Source of the DNA: Cloacimonetes bacterium UBA6081 | Lineage (GTDB): Bacteria > Cloacimonadota > Cloacimonadia > Cloacimonadales > Cloacimonadaceae | Direction of reading: 5' to 3' | Length of the DNA stretch: 5,548 nt | NCBI GenBank assembly: GCA_002428685.1 | Contig: DIXL01000070.1 | Location: forward strand, 12,141-17,688 | In this document: positions 1 to 5,548 of the stretch, one piece after another | How positions within the stretch are numbered: the stretch's first letter is position 1 | Layout: every line of letters starts with the position of its first letter | Notes under the pieces: generated by a model | What the model was told of the DNA's origin: nothing | The model's input: the letters and a program-made list of their open reading frames with translations, nothing else | The model's database searches: none | Position numbers and translations under genes: made by a program

Positions 1-64
1 TCTTTCAAAACGCAAAAATTTGTGCTGCTGTAAATAGCGAATAGTTAGGCTTGCCAAGCTTCTC

Positions 65-97
65 TTGCCGGTTATTATGTATTAAAAAACATATAAT
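65..97 (+). promoter_or_regulatory. Candidate promoter for the outer-membrane protein gene
   Basis: A perfect TATAAT lies at 92-97. It would place a transcript start near 104, just ahead of the ribosome binding site. The -35 side is poor: TTGCCG at 65-70 is the best match, but its 21-bp spacer is too long, and at 17 bp there is only CGGTTA. A short TATGT/ACATA inverted repeat (76-80 and 89-93) overlaps the -10 box and may be chance. The rest of 1-120 shows no gene or RNA that I recognise. Confidence 0.4.
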
Positions 98-110
98 CGT
101 AACACATAAA

Positions 111-116
111 GAGGAG
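111..116 (+). promoter_or_regulatory. Ribosome binding site of the barrel protein gene
   Basis: GAGGAG sits 4 bases ahead of the ATG at 121. It is a strong Shine-Dalgarno match and it fixes this start. The start is also supported because the first residues (MKKIILATL) form the n- and h-regions of a signal peptide. Confidence 0.8.
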
Positions 117-120
117 CTAA

Positions 121-864
121 ATGAAAAAGATAATACTTGCCACGCTGATCCTGATGCTGGTTGCCAGCTTAAGTGCTAAGCTTGAATTTGCCGTTGAAGC
201 TGAAACCGGATTGGCAATTCCGGGTTATAATGATGTCCGCATTCCCAATAACGACAGCAACACACGTTTTTCCTTGAAAGACGATCTGGATTTGTCCCCC
301 ACCATTCACACCCGGTTGAATCTGCATTTTAAGCTAAATCCCCGCCATCAGGTTTCGCTGCTGGCCACGCCTCTTACCCTGAAAGCTGAGGGAAAGTTTG
401 ATCGCAATGTCCGCTATCAAAATACCTCTTTCCTTGCAGGAGAACCTATTGACGGCACTTACAGGTTTGATTCCTATCGGCTGCAATATCGCTATATCTT
501 GCCAAAAGAGTTTTATGGCCTTAGGTCAATTGGCGCATCAATGAAAATTCGGGACGCTGAAATTGCTCTGGAAACAACAGGTAATAAAAAAGCTGCCAAA
601 ACCGATACAGGCATTGTGCCGCTTTTAAGCCTGAATGCCGGATACAGAATTAATCCACAGTGGGATGTGGTATTGGAGGCAGAAGGTTTGGCCTCTCCCT
701 ATGGCCGTGCTGAAGATGTGTTTGTCGGTGCTAAATATGACCTTAAAGACAAGCTGGCACTAAAAGCTGGATATCGCTTTTTAGAAGGCGGGTCGGATAT
801 TGATAAAGTTTATACTTTTTCAGCAGTTCACTATCTGGTGCTGGGTTTTGTGATAAAGCTGTAA
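121..864 (+). CDS. Secreted beta-strand-rich protein, probable outer-membrane beta-barrel
   Basis: This is a 247-residue protein of unknown specific function, probably in the outer membrane. Residues 1-19 form a classical Sec signal peptide: KK at 2-3, a hydrophobic core at 4-15, and a probable signal peptidase I cut after SLSA (A19/K20). There is no lipobox cysteine. The mature part alternates hydrophobic and polar residues in short strands, such as TRLNLHFKLNP, SYRLQYRYILP and DKLALKAGYRF. Turns are rich in N, D, G and P, as in small 8- to 12-strand barrels. Stretches such as SIGASMKIRDAEIAL recall outer-membrane-barrel hypothetical proteins of Bacteroidota-like genomes. The C-terminus (VLGFVIKL) ends in leucine rather than the usual aromatic residue of the BAM recognition signal. 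The gene stands alone behind its own promoter and converges on copA. Signal peptide and secretion are well supported; the barrel fold is inferred from the strand pattern; no role can be named. Confidence 0.85.
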   Translation: MKKIILATLILMLVASLSAKLEFAVEAETGLAIPGYNDVRIPNNDSNTRFSLKDDLDLSPTIHTRLNLHFKLNPRHQVSLLATPLTLKAEGKFDRNVRYQNTSFLAGEPIDGTYRFDSYRLQYRYILPKEFYGLRSIGASMKIRDAEIALETTGNKKAAKTDTGIVPLLSLNAGYRINPQWDVVLEAEGLASPYGRAEDVFVGAKYDLKDKLALKAGYRFLEGGSDIDKVYTFSAVHYLVLGFVIKL

Positions 865-895
865 CGGCGTAACATACCGGCAGCTCGTTATTTTT
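857..895 (+). terminator. Weak terminator-like hairpin between convergent genes
   Basis: AGCTG (857-861) can pair with CAGCT (881-885), and CGG (865-867) with CCG (877-879), leaving internal mismatches. A T-rich run (CGTTATTTTT, 886-895) follows. The hairpin overlaps the stop codon of the upstream gene and fills the 39-bp gap before the copA stop. The stem is imperfect, so this is a modest candidate for ending the + strand transcript. Confidence 0.35.
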
Positions 896-903
896 CATTA
901 GGT

Positions 904-3111
904 TTAAATCCGGCTACGCTTTAGAAGATTGGCATTGGTTACCACGGTTACGCTGCTGCTTGCCATGGCAACTTCGGCAATCACAGGATGCAAGATTCCA
1001 AAAGCAGCCAAGGGAATGGCAACCAGATTGTAAAAGAAGGCCCAAAATAGATTCTGGCGGATTTTTGCAAAGGTTTTAATAGAGAGGTTAATGGCCTTGG
1101 GAATCAGGCTTAAATCACTACGTAGCAAAGTGATATCTGCCGCTTCAATGGCTATGTCTGTCCCCAAACCCATGGCAAAACCGATGTCGGCTTGCTTTAA
1201 AGCCGGAGCATCATTGATGCCATCACCCACCATGCCTACCACCAAGCCACGATCCTGTAATTCCTTTATTTTGTTGGCTTTATCGGCAGGCTGCACATTG
1301 GCCATAACGTGATTGATTCCACAAATCCTGGCTATGGCATTTGCGGTGGTTTCGTTGTCTCCGCTCATCATGTATGTATCTATACCTCTTATCTTTAGCT
1401 CCGTTACAACCTTTGCCGCTTCCTCTTTCACCGTGTCCGCCAGATAGAACCAGGCATGAAAAACGCCAGCCACAGCCAAACCAATTTGCGTGGTATGGCT
1501 AAAGCTGCTGTCTGCGGGATCACTAAGTGCTATTTCCTGTTCTTCCAGATAGCTGCGGCTGCCAAGCAGACAATCTTTTCCGTCTATTTTGCCCCGGACA
1601 CCTTTTCCAGGGGTAGAGATAAAATCCTCCCTGGCAGGAAGTTGCAGGTTTTTTGCCGCAGATACAATAGCAACAGCAAGGGGGTGTTCAGAGGCAGATT
1701 CCAGGGCAGCAGCAAAAGCTAAGTTATTATTGTCGTTACCTTTAAAGCTGTGTAACTTTATCAGTTCCGGCTTACCATGGGTAAGGGTTCCGGTTTTATC
1801 AAACACTATGGCAGTCATATCTCGCATACGTTGTAAAGCCTCACCATTGCGTATCAAAATGCCCAGATTAGCCCCAATTCCGCTCCCCACCATCAACGCT
1901 GTGGGAGTGGCCAAACCAAGTGCACAGGGGCAGGCAATTACCAAAGTGGCAATTGCGGCCATTAGTGCTGCCGCCAGTCCTTCTGAAGGGAGATTTAAAG
2001 GTAAAACAGAGCTGATTGCACGGGCTATGGCCGTCATTCCGGAAGGAAAGAGCATCCAGGCAGAAAACACCACGACTACCAGAACCAGTACAATCGGGAC
2101 AAAAACCGCGGTAACCCTGTCTGCCATTAGCTGGATAGGAACCTTTGAATGCTGTGCCTCACTTACCAGCTTAACCACTTGTGCCAGAAAAGTATCGGCT
2201 CCTACTTGGGTAGCTTTAACCTCCAGATAGCCATCAAGGTTAATTGTTGCCCCCAACACCTTATCCCCCACGCTTTTGGGCACGGGAATAGATTCCCCTG
2301 TGGCCATGGATTCATCTATGGTAGTGTTGCCGGCAATAATCACTCCATCAGTTGGAATTTTGCTTCCTGGCTTTACGATAAATATATCTCCACTGCTTAG
2401 TTTGCGGATTGGAATCTCTACTTCGCTGCCATCTATGATGACTATGGCGGTTTTTGCTCCAAGATTCAACAATTTTCTGATTGCTTCCGAGGCCTTGCCC
2501 CGAGCCCTGGCTTCCAAATAGCGTCCGGTGAGATGAAAAGAAATAATCATGGCAGCAATGCCGGCAAAGCTGTGAGGCGAAATGCCCTTAACAAAAAGCG
2601 ATAATGGTGCCACCAGCAGGGATGCTATTGTTCCCATGGCTATCAACACGTCCATATTTGCTCCACCGCTACGGATAGATTTAAAGGCCGAAACATAAAC
2701 GCCCCGGGCTGGAACCAACATGGCAAACAAACTAAGAGAAAACATTATCCAGGCATCGGCACTGTGCCCAAATATGGCGCGGTGAAACACCATGTGAGGA
2801 ACCATCAGAGCGGTTACAACAATTGTGATGGCCCAGGAAATCCACATCAGATTACGGGCTTTGTGCATGGCATTTAGCTGCTCATTTTCATCTTTCTCGG
2901 TGCGAACCTGAAAGCCCAGCTTGGCTATTGTCCTGGAAAAATCGGCAAGCTTTACTTTGCGGTCGTCAAAACTGATGGACGCCTCTTCCAAGGCCAAATT
3001 TACATTCGCCTCGCTAACCCCCGGCATCTGGGAAAGAGCTTTCTCCACTCTTGCGCTGCAGGAAGCGCAGTGCATGCCTTCTATATTGAGATTTATTTTG
3101 CTTTGCATCAT
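904..3111 (-). CDS. copA: Cu(I)-exporting P1B-type ATPase, CopA family
   Basis: This is a complete 735-residue inner-membrane pump that uses ATP to export cytosolic monovalent copper (possibly silver). Domains in order: one N-terminal HMA metal-binding domain (about 5-70) with GMHCASC at 12-18; paired membrane helices (about 88-200); the actuator domain with TGES at 271-274; the ion-site helix with CPC at 394-396; the phosphorylation loop DKTGT at 438-442 (D438 phosphorylated); SEHP at 474-477 in the nucleotide domain; GDGINDAPAL at 629-638; and final helices with YN at 694-695 and MxxSS at 716-720. CPC with YN and MxxSS is the established signature of P1B-1 Cu(I) pumps, which argues against Zn/Cd pumps. 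Size and motif order are normal. The usual SSVxVVxNAxRL tail reads SSVTVVTNANLL, a mild variant. No copper chaperone or CsoR/CueR-type regulator is visible beside it. The first ATG lies only 3 bases from the AGGG-type Shine-Dalgarno; the second ATG, one codon in, has better spacing. Confidence 0.96.
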   Translation of the reverse strand: MMQSKINLNIEGMHCASCSARVEKALSQMPGVSEANVNLALEEASISFDDRKVKLADFSRTIAKLGFQVRTEKDENEQLNAMHKARNLMWISWAITIVVTALMVPHMVFHRAIFGHSADAWIMFSLSLFAMLVPARGVYVSAFKSIRSGGANMDVLIAMGTIASLLVAPLSLFVKGISPHSFAGIAAMIISFHLTGRYLEARARGKASEAIRKLLNLGAKTAIVIIDGSEVEIPIRKLSSGDIFIVKPGSKIPTDGVIIAGNTTIDESMATGESIPVPKSVGDKVLGATINLDGYLEVKATQVGADTFLAQVVKLVSEAQHSKVPIQLMADRVTAVFVPIVLVLVVVVFSAWMLFPSGMTAIARAISSVLPLNLPSEGLAAALMAAIATLVIACPCALGLATPTALMVGSGIGANLGILIRNGEALQRMRDMTAIVFDKTGTLTHGKPELIKLHSFKGNDNNNLAFAAALESASEHPLAVAIVSAAKNLQLPAREDFISTPGKGVRGKIDGKDCLLGSRSYLEEQEIALSDPADSSFSHTTQIGLAVAGVFHAWFYLADTVKEEAAKVVTELKIRGIDTYMMSGDNETTANAIARICGINHVMANVQPADKANKIKELQDRGLVVGMVGDGINDAPALKQADIGFAMGLGTDIAIEAADITLLRSDLSLIPKAINLSIKTFAKIRQNLFWAFFYNLVAIPLAAFGILHPVIAEVAMASSSVTVVTNANLLKRSRI

Positions 3112-3114
3112 TTG

Positions 3115-3120
3115 TCCCTT
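3115..3120 (-). promoter_or_regulatory. Ribosome binding site of copA (bears on start choice)
   Basis: On the minus strand AAGGGA precedes two tandem ATG codons. It is 3 bases from the first (3111-3109) and 6 bases from the second (3108-3106). The second spacing is nearer the optimum, so translation may begin at residue 2, giving 734 residues. Function is unaffected. Confidence 0.55.
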
Positions 3121-3131
3121 AACTATGTTTT

Positions 3132-3161
3132 ACTATACTGACATGATATGCAAAATCTGAA
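3132..3161 (-). promoter_or_regulatory. Candidate copA promoter
   Basis: On the minus strand TATAGT (3132-3137) lies 18 bp from TTCAGA (3156-3161), a weak sigma-70-like pair about 20 bases ahead of the copA start. I could not recognise a clear CueR- or CsoR-type dyad across the spacer, so copper control is not shown by the sequence. Confidence 0.3.
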
Positions 3162-3270
3162 CCAAGACAAGAAATTGTGGATAAATCTGCGTGTTTGCCT
3201 ATTGCTAAATACGGTGCCCTCTGTATTCTTGGTGGTAGAAATAACAATCCTGGCATACCCCCTAAAAAGA

Positions 3271-3461
3271 ATAGTTACACGGATTTGACAGATTAAACAG
3301 ATTTACACAGATTATTAGTGAAAAAATGAGCTTATAGTGCCGATATGGTAAGAGAGTTTTGAGTCTGTTCTAAAATAAACCGATATTGCCCCGTCCGAAA
3401 CAAGAAATCTTGATACAATATCCGTGTTAATCCGTTTAATCCGTCAAATCCGTGTAACTAT
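3271..3461. repeat. Long imperfect inverted repeat with iterated GGATT/AATCC units (MITE- or REPIN-like)
   Basis: Arm 3271-3312 is the reverse complement of arm 3420-3461 at 38 of 42 positions, around a 107-base centre. Both outer ends are ATAGTTACACGGATTTGAC in inverted orientation. Each arm is itself built of about four degenerate units of 9-10 bases: ATCCGTGTTA, ATCCGTTTA, ATCCGTCAA and ATCCGTGTAA in the right arm. There is no ORF or transposase inside. Size, terminal symmetry and intergenic position fit a non-autonomous mobile or palindromic repeat. I recall similar GGATTAAACGGATT strings between genes of several environmental bacteria, but copy number in this genome cannot be seen here. 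No T-run follows either arm, so it is not an ordinary terminator. Confidence 0.8.
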
Positions 3462-3498
3462 GAAAATTCGGGTAGATGCCTCGAAAACAACAATCCAC

Positions 3499-3529
3499 TT
3501 GACAGGATATACCGCTAATCTCCTATTGA
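3499..3529 (+). promoter_or_regulatory. Candidate promoter of the class V enzyme gene
   Basis: A perfect TTGACA -35 box (3499-3504) is followed after 19 bp by TATTGA (3524-3529), a poor -10 match at a long spacing. A better -10-like TATACT at 3563-3568 sits too close to the ribosome binding site to serve this gene. The TTGACA box lies just outside the inverted-repeat element. Confidence 0.35.
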
Positions 3530-3570
3530 GAATATGAAGCAAATAGTTCCTGATTGATTTTATATACTGC

Positions 3571-3574
3571 GAGG
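3571..3574 (+). promoter_or_regulatory. Ribosome binding site of the class V enzyme gene
   Basis: GAGG lies 4 bases before the ATG at 3579. It supports this start, which is followed by a family-typical N-terminus leading to the YADYTASG motif at residues 35-42. Confidence 0.7.
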
Positions 3575-3578
3575 ATAA

Positions 3579-5333
3579 ATGACAATTTCAGAATTGATAA
3601 ACAGCCTAAACTGGCTCCGGGAAGACATAATTGGCAGAAACATGATGTTTGAAACACCATTTGGTTTGCGGCCTTTGGTTTATGCAGATTACACAGCCAG
3701 CGGAAGAGGACTTCACAGCATCGAAGGGCATATCAGCCACATATTGCAGTTTTATGCCAATTCGCATACCGAGGATAGCTTCACCGGCAAAACCATGACC
3801 TCACTATTGCACGAAGCGGAACACACAATCAAACAGGCGGTTAACGCAGGCCCCAAGGGCAAGATAATCTTCACAGAATCCGGAACCACCGGCGGAATCA
3901 CCAAACTGCAACAGATTTTGGGAGTTTACTGGCCTCCAGCCACTCGCGAAAGGGTAAATTTCTTCCTGAAAAGCTGTCTGGATCGCAATCCTGATCGCGT
4001 TGCCTGCAATTTGGCCTTGCAAAACTATATTCATGACAACAAACCCATCGTGTTTGTCAGCCCCTACGAGCATCATTCCAACGAGCTAATGTGGCGGTTA
4101 ACCCTTTGCGAGGTTGTGGAAATCCCTTTTGCAGGTGATGCCGGCCTGGATTTGGGTGAACTGGAAGTGGTTGTTTCAGATCCCAAATATGCTCATCGGC
4201 CAAAGATAGGATCATTTTCCGCCGCCTCAAACGTAACGGGTTTAAAAACAAACGTTTATGAAGTTGCCCGCATCCTGCATAAACACGGTGCTTTGGCCTG
4301 TTTCGATTTTGCTGCGTGTGCACCGTATATAGACATAGACATGAACCGCGATTCAGAAAGCTATTTTGATGCCATCTTCTTTTCCCCTCATAAGTTTTTA
4401 GGAGGCCCCGGCGCATCGGGAGTGCTGATTTTTAATGCTGATATCTACCCGGAAAAACTGCCCCCAACTGTAGCTGCCGGAGGAACGGTAGATTATGTTT
4501 CGCCCGAAAAGCAGGAATTCATCAAAGACATTGAATCACGCGAGAAACCAGGCACCCCTGGCATTCTGCAAGCCATCAGAATTGCCCTGGCAATTTCTGT
4601 GAAAGATAAGGTTGGCACCCAAACCATCGACGAGATAGAGAACCATTTCTATCAGCAGTTCAGGGATGCTTTTGCCGATGACGAACGCATCGTGTTCTAT
4701 GGCCCGCAGGAAATCAGCCGCAAAGTCCCCATTATTCCTTTTAACATAAAGCACAAGGATAGATTTCTGCACCCCAAGTTCGTTACCAGGCTGCTGAGTG
4801 ATTTGTTTGGAATTCAGTCCCGGGCCGGCTGTTCTTGTGCAGGTCCCTATGGCCATCACCTGATGAATATCGATCAGAAGCATTCGGATTTTTACAGCTG
4901 CATAATCACCAATATCGGCTACAGCGGCATAAAACCTGGCTGGGTGAGGGTAAATCTGCATTATGCCCTGGGTCCTGATGAGCTTGACTACCTGATAAAA
5001 GCCATGAAATTCGTCTGCGAACACGGATATAAGTTTTTGCAGTTATATGTGTTTAACATCAAAAACGGCGAGTGGACACATCAGGATTTCCAGTGTCCCA
5101 ATCCCATTTCTCTGGATATAAACCAAGTGTTCGCCCAGTCGCAATTCCGGCACTCTCAGCCGGATAACCCCAAACCAATGTATAAATCCGCCCTGGATTA
5201 CGCCCACAATCTGGCTGCCAAGCTATCCGATGACTTTAGTATTATGACCTTTGAAAAGGAATTGGAAGACTTGATGTATTTCTATGTGCATCGAGGCAGG
5301 AACTATCATCCGGTAACCTACGCCCGGCTTTAG
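3579..5333 (+). CDS. Class V PLP-dependent enzyme, cysteine desulfurase/selenocysteine lyase superfamily, with C-terminal extension
   Basis: This is a 584-residue, probably cytosolic enzyme with no signal peptide or membrane segment. Visible fold-type I, class V features are: YADYTASGR (35-43); SGTTGG (101-106), the phosphate-binding turn; YEHHSN (163-168), whose histidine would stack on PLP; SAASNVTG (214-221); the FDFA aspartate D243, which contacts the pyridine nitrogen; SPHKFLGGPG (269-278) with the Schiff-base lysine K272; REKPGTPG (321-328); and GWVRVNL with R457, likely the substrate-carboxylate arginine. The loop RAGCSCAGP (415-423) aligns with RxGHHCAxP of SufS, placing C420 as the persulfide-forming cysteine and replacing HH with CS. 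The likely reaction is sulfur or selenium release from cysteine-type substrates, but the subfamily function is uncertain. SufS is about 400 residues; here extra sequence lies mainly after about residue 490 and matches no domain I recognise. No suf, isc or nif gene adjoins it, so an iron-sulfur role is not supported by context. Confidence 0.9.
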   Translation: MTISELINSLNWLREDIIGRNMMFETPFGLRPLVYADYTASGRGLHSIEGHISHILQFYANSHTEDSFTGKTMTSLLHEAEHTIKQAVNAGPKGKIIFTESGTTGGITKLQQILGVYWPPATRERVNFFLKSCLDRNPDRVACNLALQNYIHDNKPIVFVSPYEHHSNELMWRLTLCEVVEIPFAGDAGLDLGELEVVVSDPKYAHRPKIGSFSAASNVTGLKTNVYEVARILHKHGALACFDFAACAPYIDIDMNRDSESYFDAIFFSPHKFLGGPGASGVLIFNADIYPEKLPPTVAAGGTVDYVSPEKQEFIKDIESREKPGTPGILQAIRIALAISVKDKVGTQTIDEIENHFYQQFRDAFADDERIVFYGPQEISRKVPIIPFNIKHKDRFLHPKFVTRLLSDLFGIQSRAGCSCAGPYGHHLMNIDQKHSDFYSCIITNIGYSGIKPGWVRVNLHYALGPDELDYLIKAMKFVCEHGYKFLQLYVFNIKNGEWTHQDFQCPNPISLDINQVFAQSQFRHSQPDNPKPMYKSALDYAHNLAAKLSDDFSIMTFEKELEDLMYFYVHRGRNYHPVTYARL

Positions 5334-5393
5334 CAGTTTGCCTTCACCCCAACGGGACATGCTCCTAATCCTATTGTCATGTCAAGCATAGGG

Positions 5394-5415
5394 AAGCTGA
5401 TCTCCCGATCGGCTT
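5394..5415 (+). other. Hairpin 1 downstream of the class V gene
   Basis: AAGCTGATC and GATCGGCTT form a 9-bp stem with one G-U pair closing a TCCC tetraloop. It lies 61 bases after the stop codon and abuts a second hairpin. No T-run follows. It may be part of a structured 3' UTR or of an unknown small RNA. Confidence 0.65.
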
Positions 5416-5437
5416 GTGGCAATCAGGAGATTGCCAC
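5416..5437 (+). terminator. Hairpin 2, terminator-like stem directly upstream of the intron boundary
   Basis: GTGGCAATC and GATTGCCAC form a perfect 9-bp stem closing an AGGA tetraloop. It ends two bases before the predicted intron start. The stem suits an intrinsic terminator for the class V gene, but no T-run follows; if the intron separated stem from tail, the tail would lie beyond the intron. Group IIC introns are known to target the 3' side of terminator-like hairpins, which fits this position. Terminator function is inferred. Confidence 0.5.
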
Positions 5438-5439
5438 CC

Positions 5440-5548
5440 GTGCGCCTGTGTGCGCTGCATATCAGACAGGTGAAAGTCCTGTTCAGAGTCACGTCAAGCT
5501 CTGTAGCTGAAGGTAACTGCGTCACCGTGAGGTGGGGTGGAGAGCAAC
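5440..5548 (+). mobile_element. 5' end of a group II intron (ribozyme domain I), cut by the window edge
   Basis: The sequence from 5440 opens with GTGCGCC, matching the conserved GUGYG 5' end of group II introns. Then come short domain-I-like helices: GCGC/GCGC (5442-5445 with 5452-5455); ACAGG/CCTGT (5466-5470 with 5478-5482) closing TGAAAGT, giving the GGTGAAAGTCC string common in bacterial group II introns; AGAG/CTCT (5485-5488 with 5499-5502); and CACC/GGTG (5523-5526 with 5531-5534) closed by a GTGA loop of the GNRA type. The opening resembles what I recall of the Oceanobacillus iheyensis group IIC ribozyme, but class cannot be settled from 109 bases. The reverse transcriptase/maturase ORF and domains V-VI would lie beyond 5548, so it may be complete or a fragment. 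The splice-site position is inferred from GTGCG alone. Confidence 0.75.

Larger units (their letters stand above)
3112..3578. other. Divergent intergenic region without a gene
   Basis: These 467 bases separate the divergent starts of copA and the class V enzyme gene. I see no supportable ORF, tRNA or other known RNA. The near-copA part (3112-3161) holds its ribosome binding site and weak promoter. The centre (3271-3461) is an inverted-repeat element. The last 80 bases hold a TTGACA box and the ribosome binding site of the downstream gene. I see nothing specific in 3162-3251. Confidence 0.7.

Noticed and set aside
1589..2230. Open frame of 213 codons on the strand opposite copA
   Set aside because: It lies wholly inside the strongly supported copA gene. 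It has no convincing ribosome binding site and its protein is low-complexity, rich in A, S, T and P, as expected of an antisense shadow. Other open frames opposite copA and opposite the class V gene were rejected for the same reason.
3401..3412. Short palindrome-like CAAGA/TCTTG in the centre of the inverted-repeat element
   Set aside because: Five pairs with a 2-base gap cannot form a stable hairpin loop, and such short dyads are common by chance.
3563..3568. TATACT as the -10 box of the class V gene
   Set aside because: A start about 7 bases downstream would fall in the ribosome binding site and destroy it, and no -35 box is suitably placed.
5356..5383. GACATG/CATGTC inverted repeat after the class V stop codon
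   Set aside because: A 6-bp stem around a 16-base loop with no T-run is too weak to call a terminator or operator.
5466..5482. RNase P RNA-like GAAAGTCC
   Set aside because: The bacterial RNase P signature is GAGGAAAGTCC with a matching ACAGAA region far downstream. The GAGG part is absent and the context is otherwise unlike RNase P.
5464..5520. Cobalamin riboswitch-like string GGTGAAAGTCC
   Set aside because: Cobalamin riboswitches have GGTGAAAATCC-like segments, but these follow a nearby GGGAA and are linked to a GCCACTG B12 box. Neither is in the right place here, and the GTGCG start and neighbouring helices fit a group II intron better.
5434..5540. Possible EBS1-IBS1 pairing of GGGTGG (5535-5540) with CCACCC (5434-5439)
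   Set aside because: The six-base complementarity is perfect, but at about intron position 96-101 it lies earlier than EBS1 normally does. The GGTGGGGTGG run is simple G-rich sequence, and CCACCC is partly in the hairpin 2 stem. It is not strong enough to call.

Overview
The window suggests a Gram-negative bacterium of moderate GC. It carries a signal-peptide-bearing protein built like an outer-membrane beta-barrel, bacterial-type ribosome binding sites and uninterrupted bacterial ORFs. The style of the barrel protein and an intergenic inverted repeat built from GGATT/AATCC units fit lineages around the Bacteroidota or Candidatus Cloacimonadota. That placement is a tentative guess from memory, and no marker gene here decides it.

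Layout: (1) 1-120 is a short leader with a TATAAT-like box and a strong ribosome binding site. (2) 121-864 (+) encodes a 247-residue secreted, probable outer-membrane barrel protein of unknown function. (3) A 39-bp gap with a weak terminator-like hairpin separates it from the convergent gene. (4) 904-3111 (-) encodes a complete Cu(I)-type P1B ATPase (CopA family) with one N-terminal metal-binding domain. (5) The 467-bp divergent intergenic region (3112-3578) holds no gene. It holds a roughly 190-bp non-coding inverted-repeat element with 42-bp arms (3271-3461), plus candidate promoters on either side. (6) 3579-5333 (+) encodes a 584-residue class V PLP enzyme of the cysteine desulfurase/selenocysteine lyase superfamily, with a CxC active-site loop and an uncharacterised C-terminal extension. 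(7) 5334-5548 is non-coding. Two abutting 9-bp hairpins (5394-5437) end two bases before what looks like the 5' end of a group II intron (from 5440), which runs off the window.

The three proteins do not form an operon, because the first two converge and the last two diverge. Copper export and cysteine-sulfur chemistry could be linked loosely through iron-sulfur or thiol homeostasis, but nothing in the layout shows this. The most interesting parts are non-coding: the intergenic inverted repeat, and the structured 3' region of the class V gene into which a group II intron seems to have inserted.
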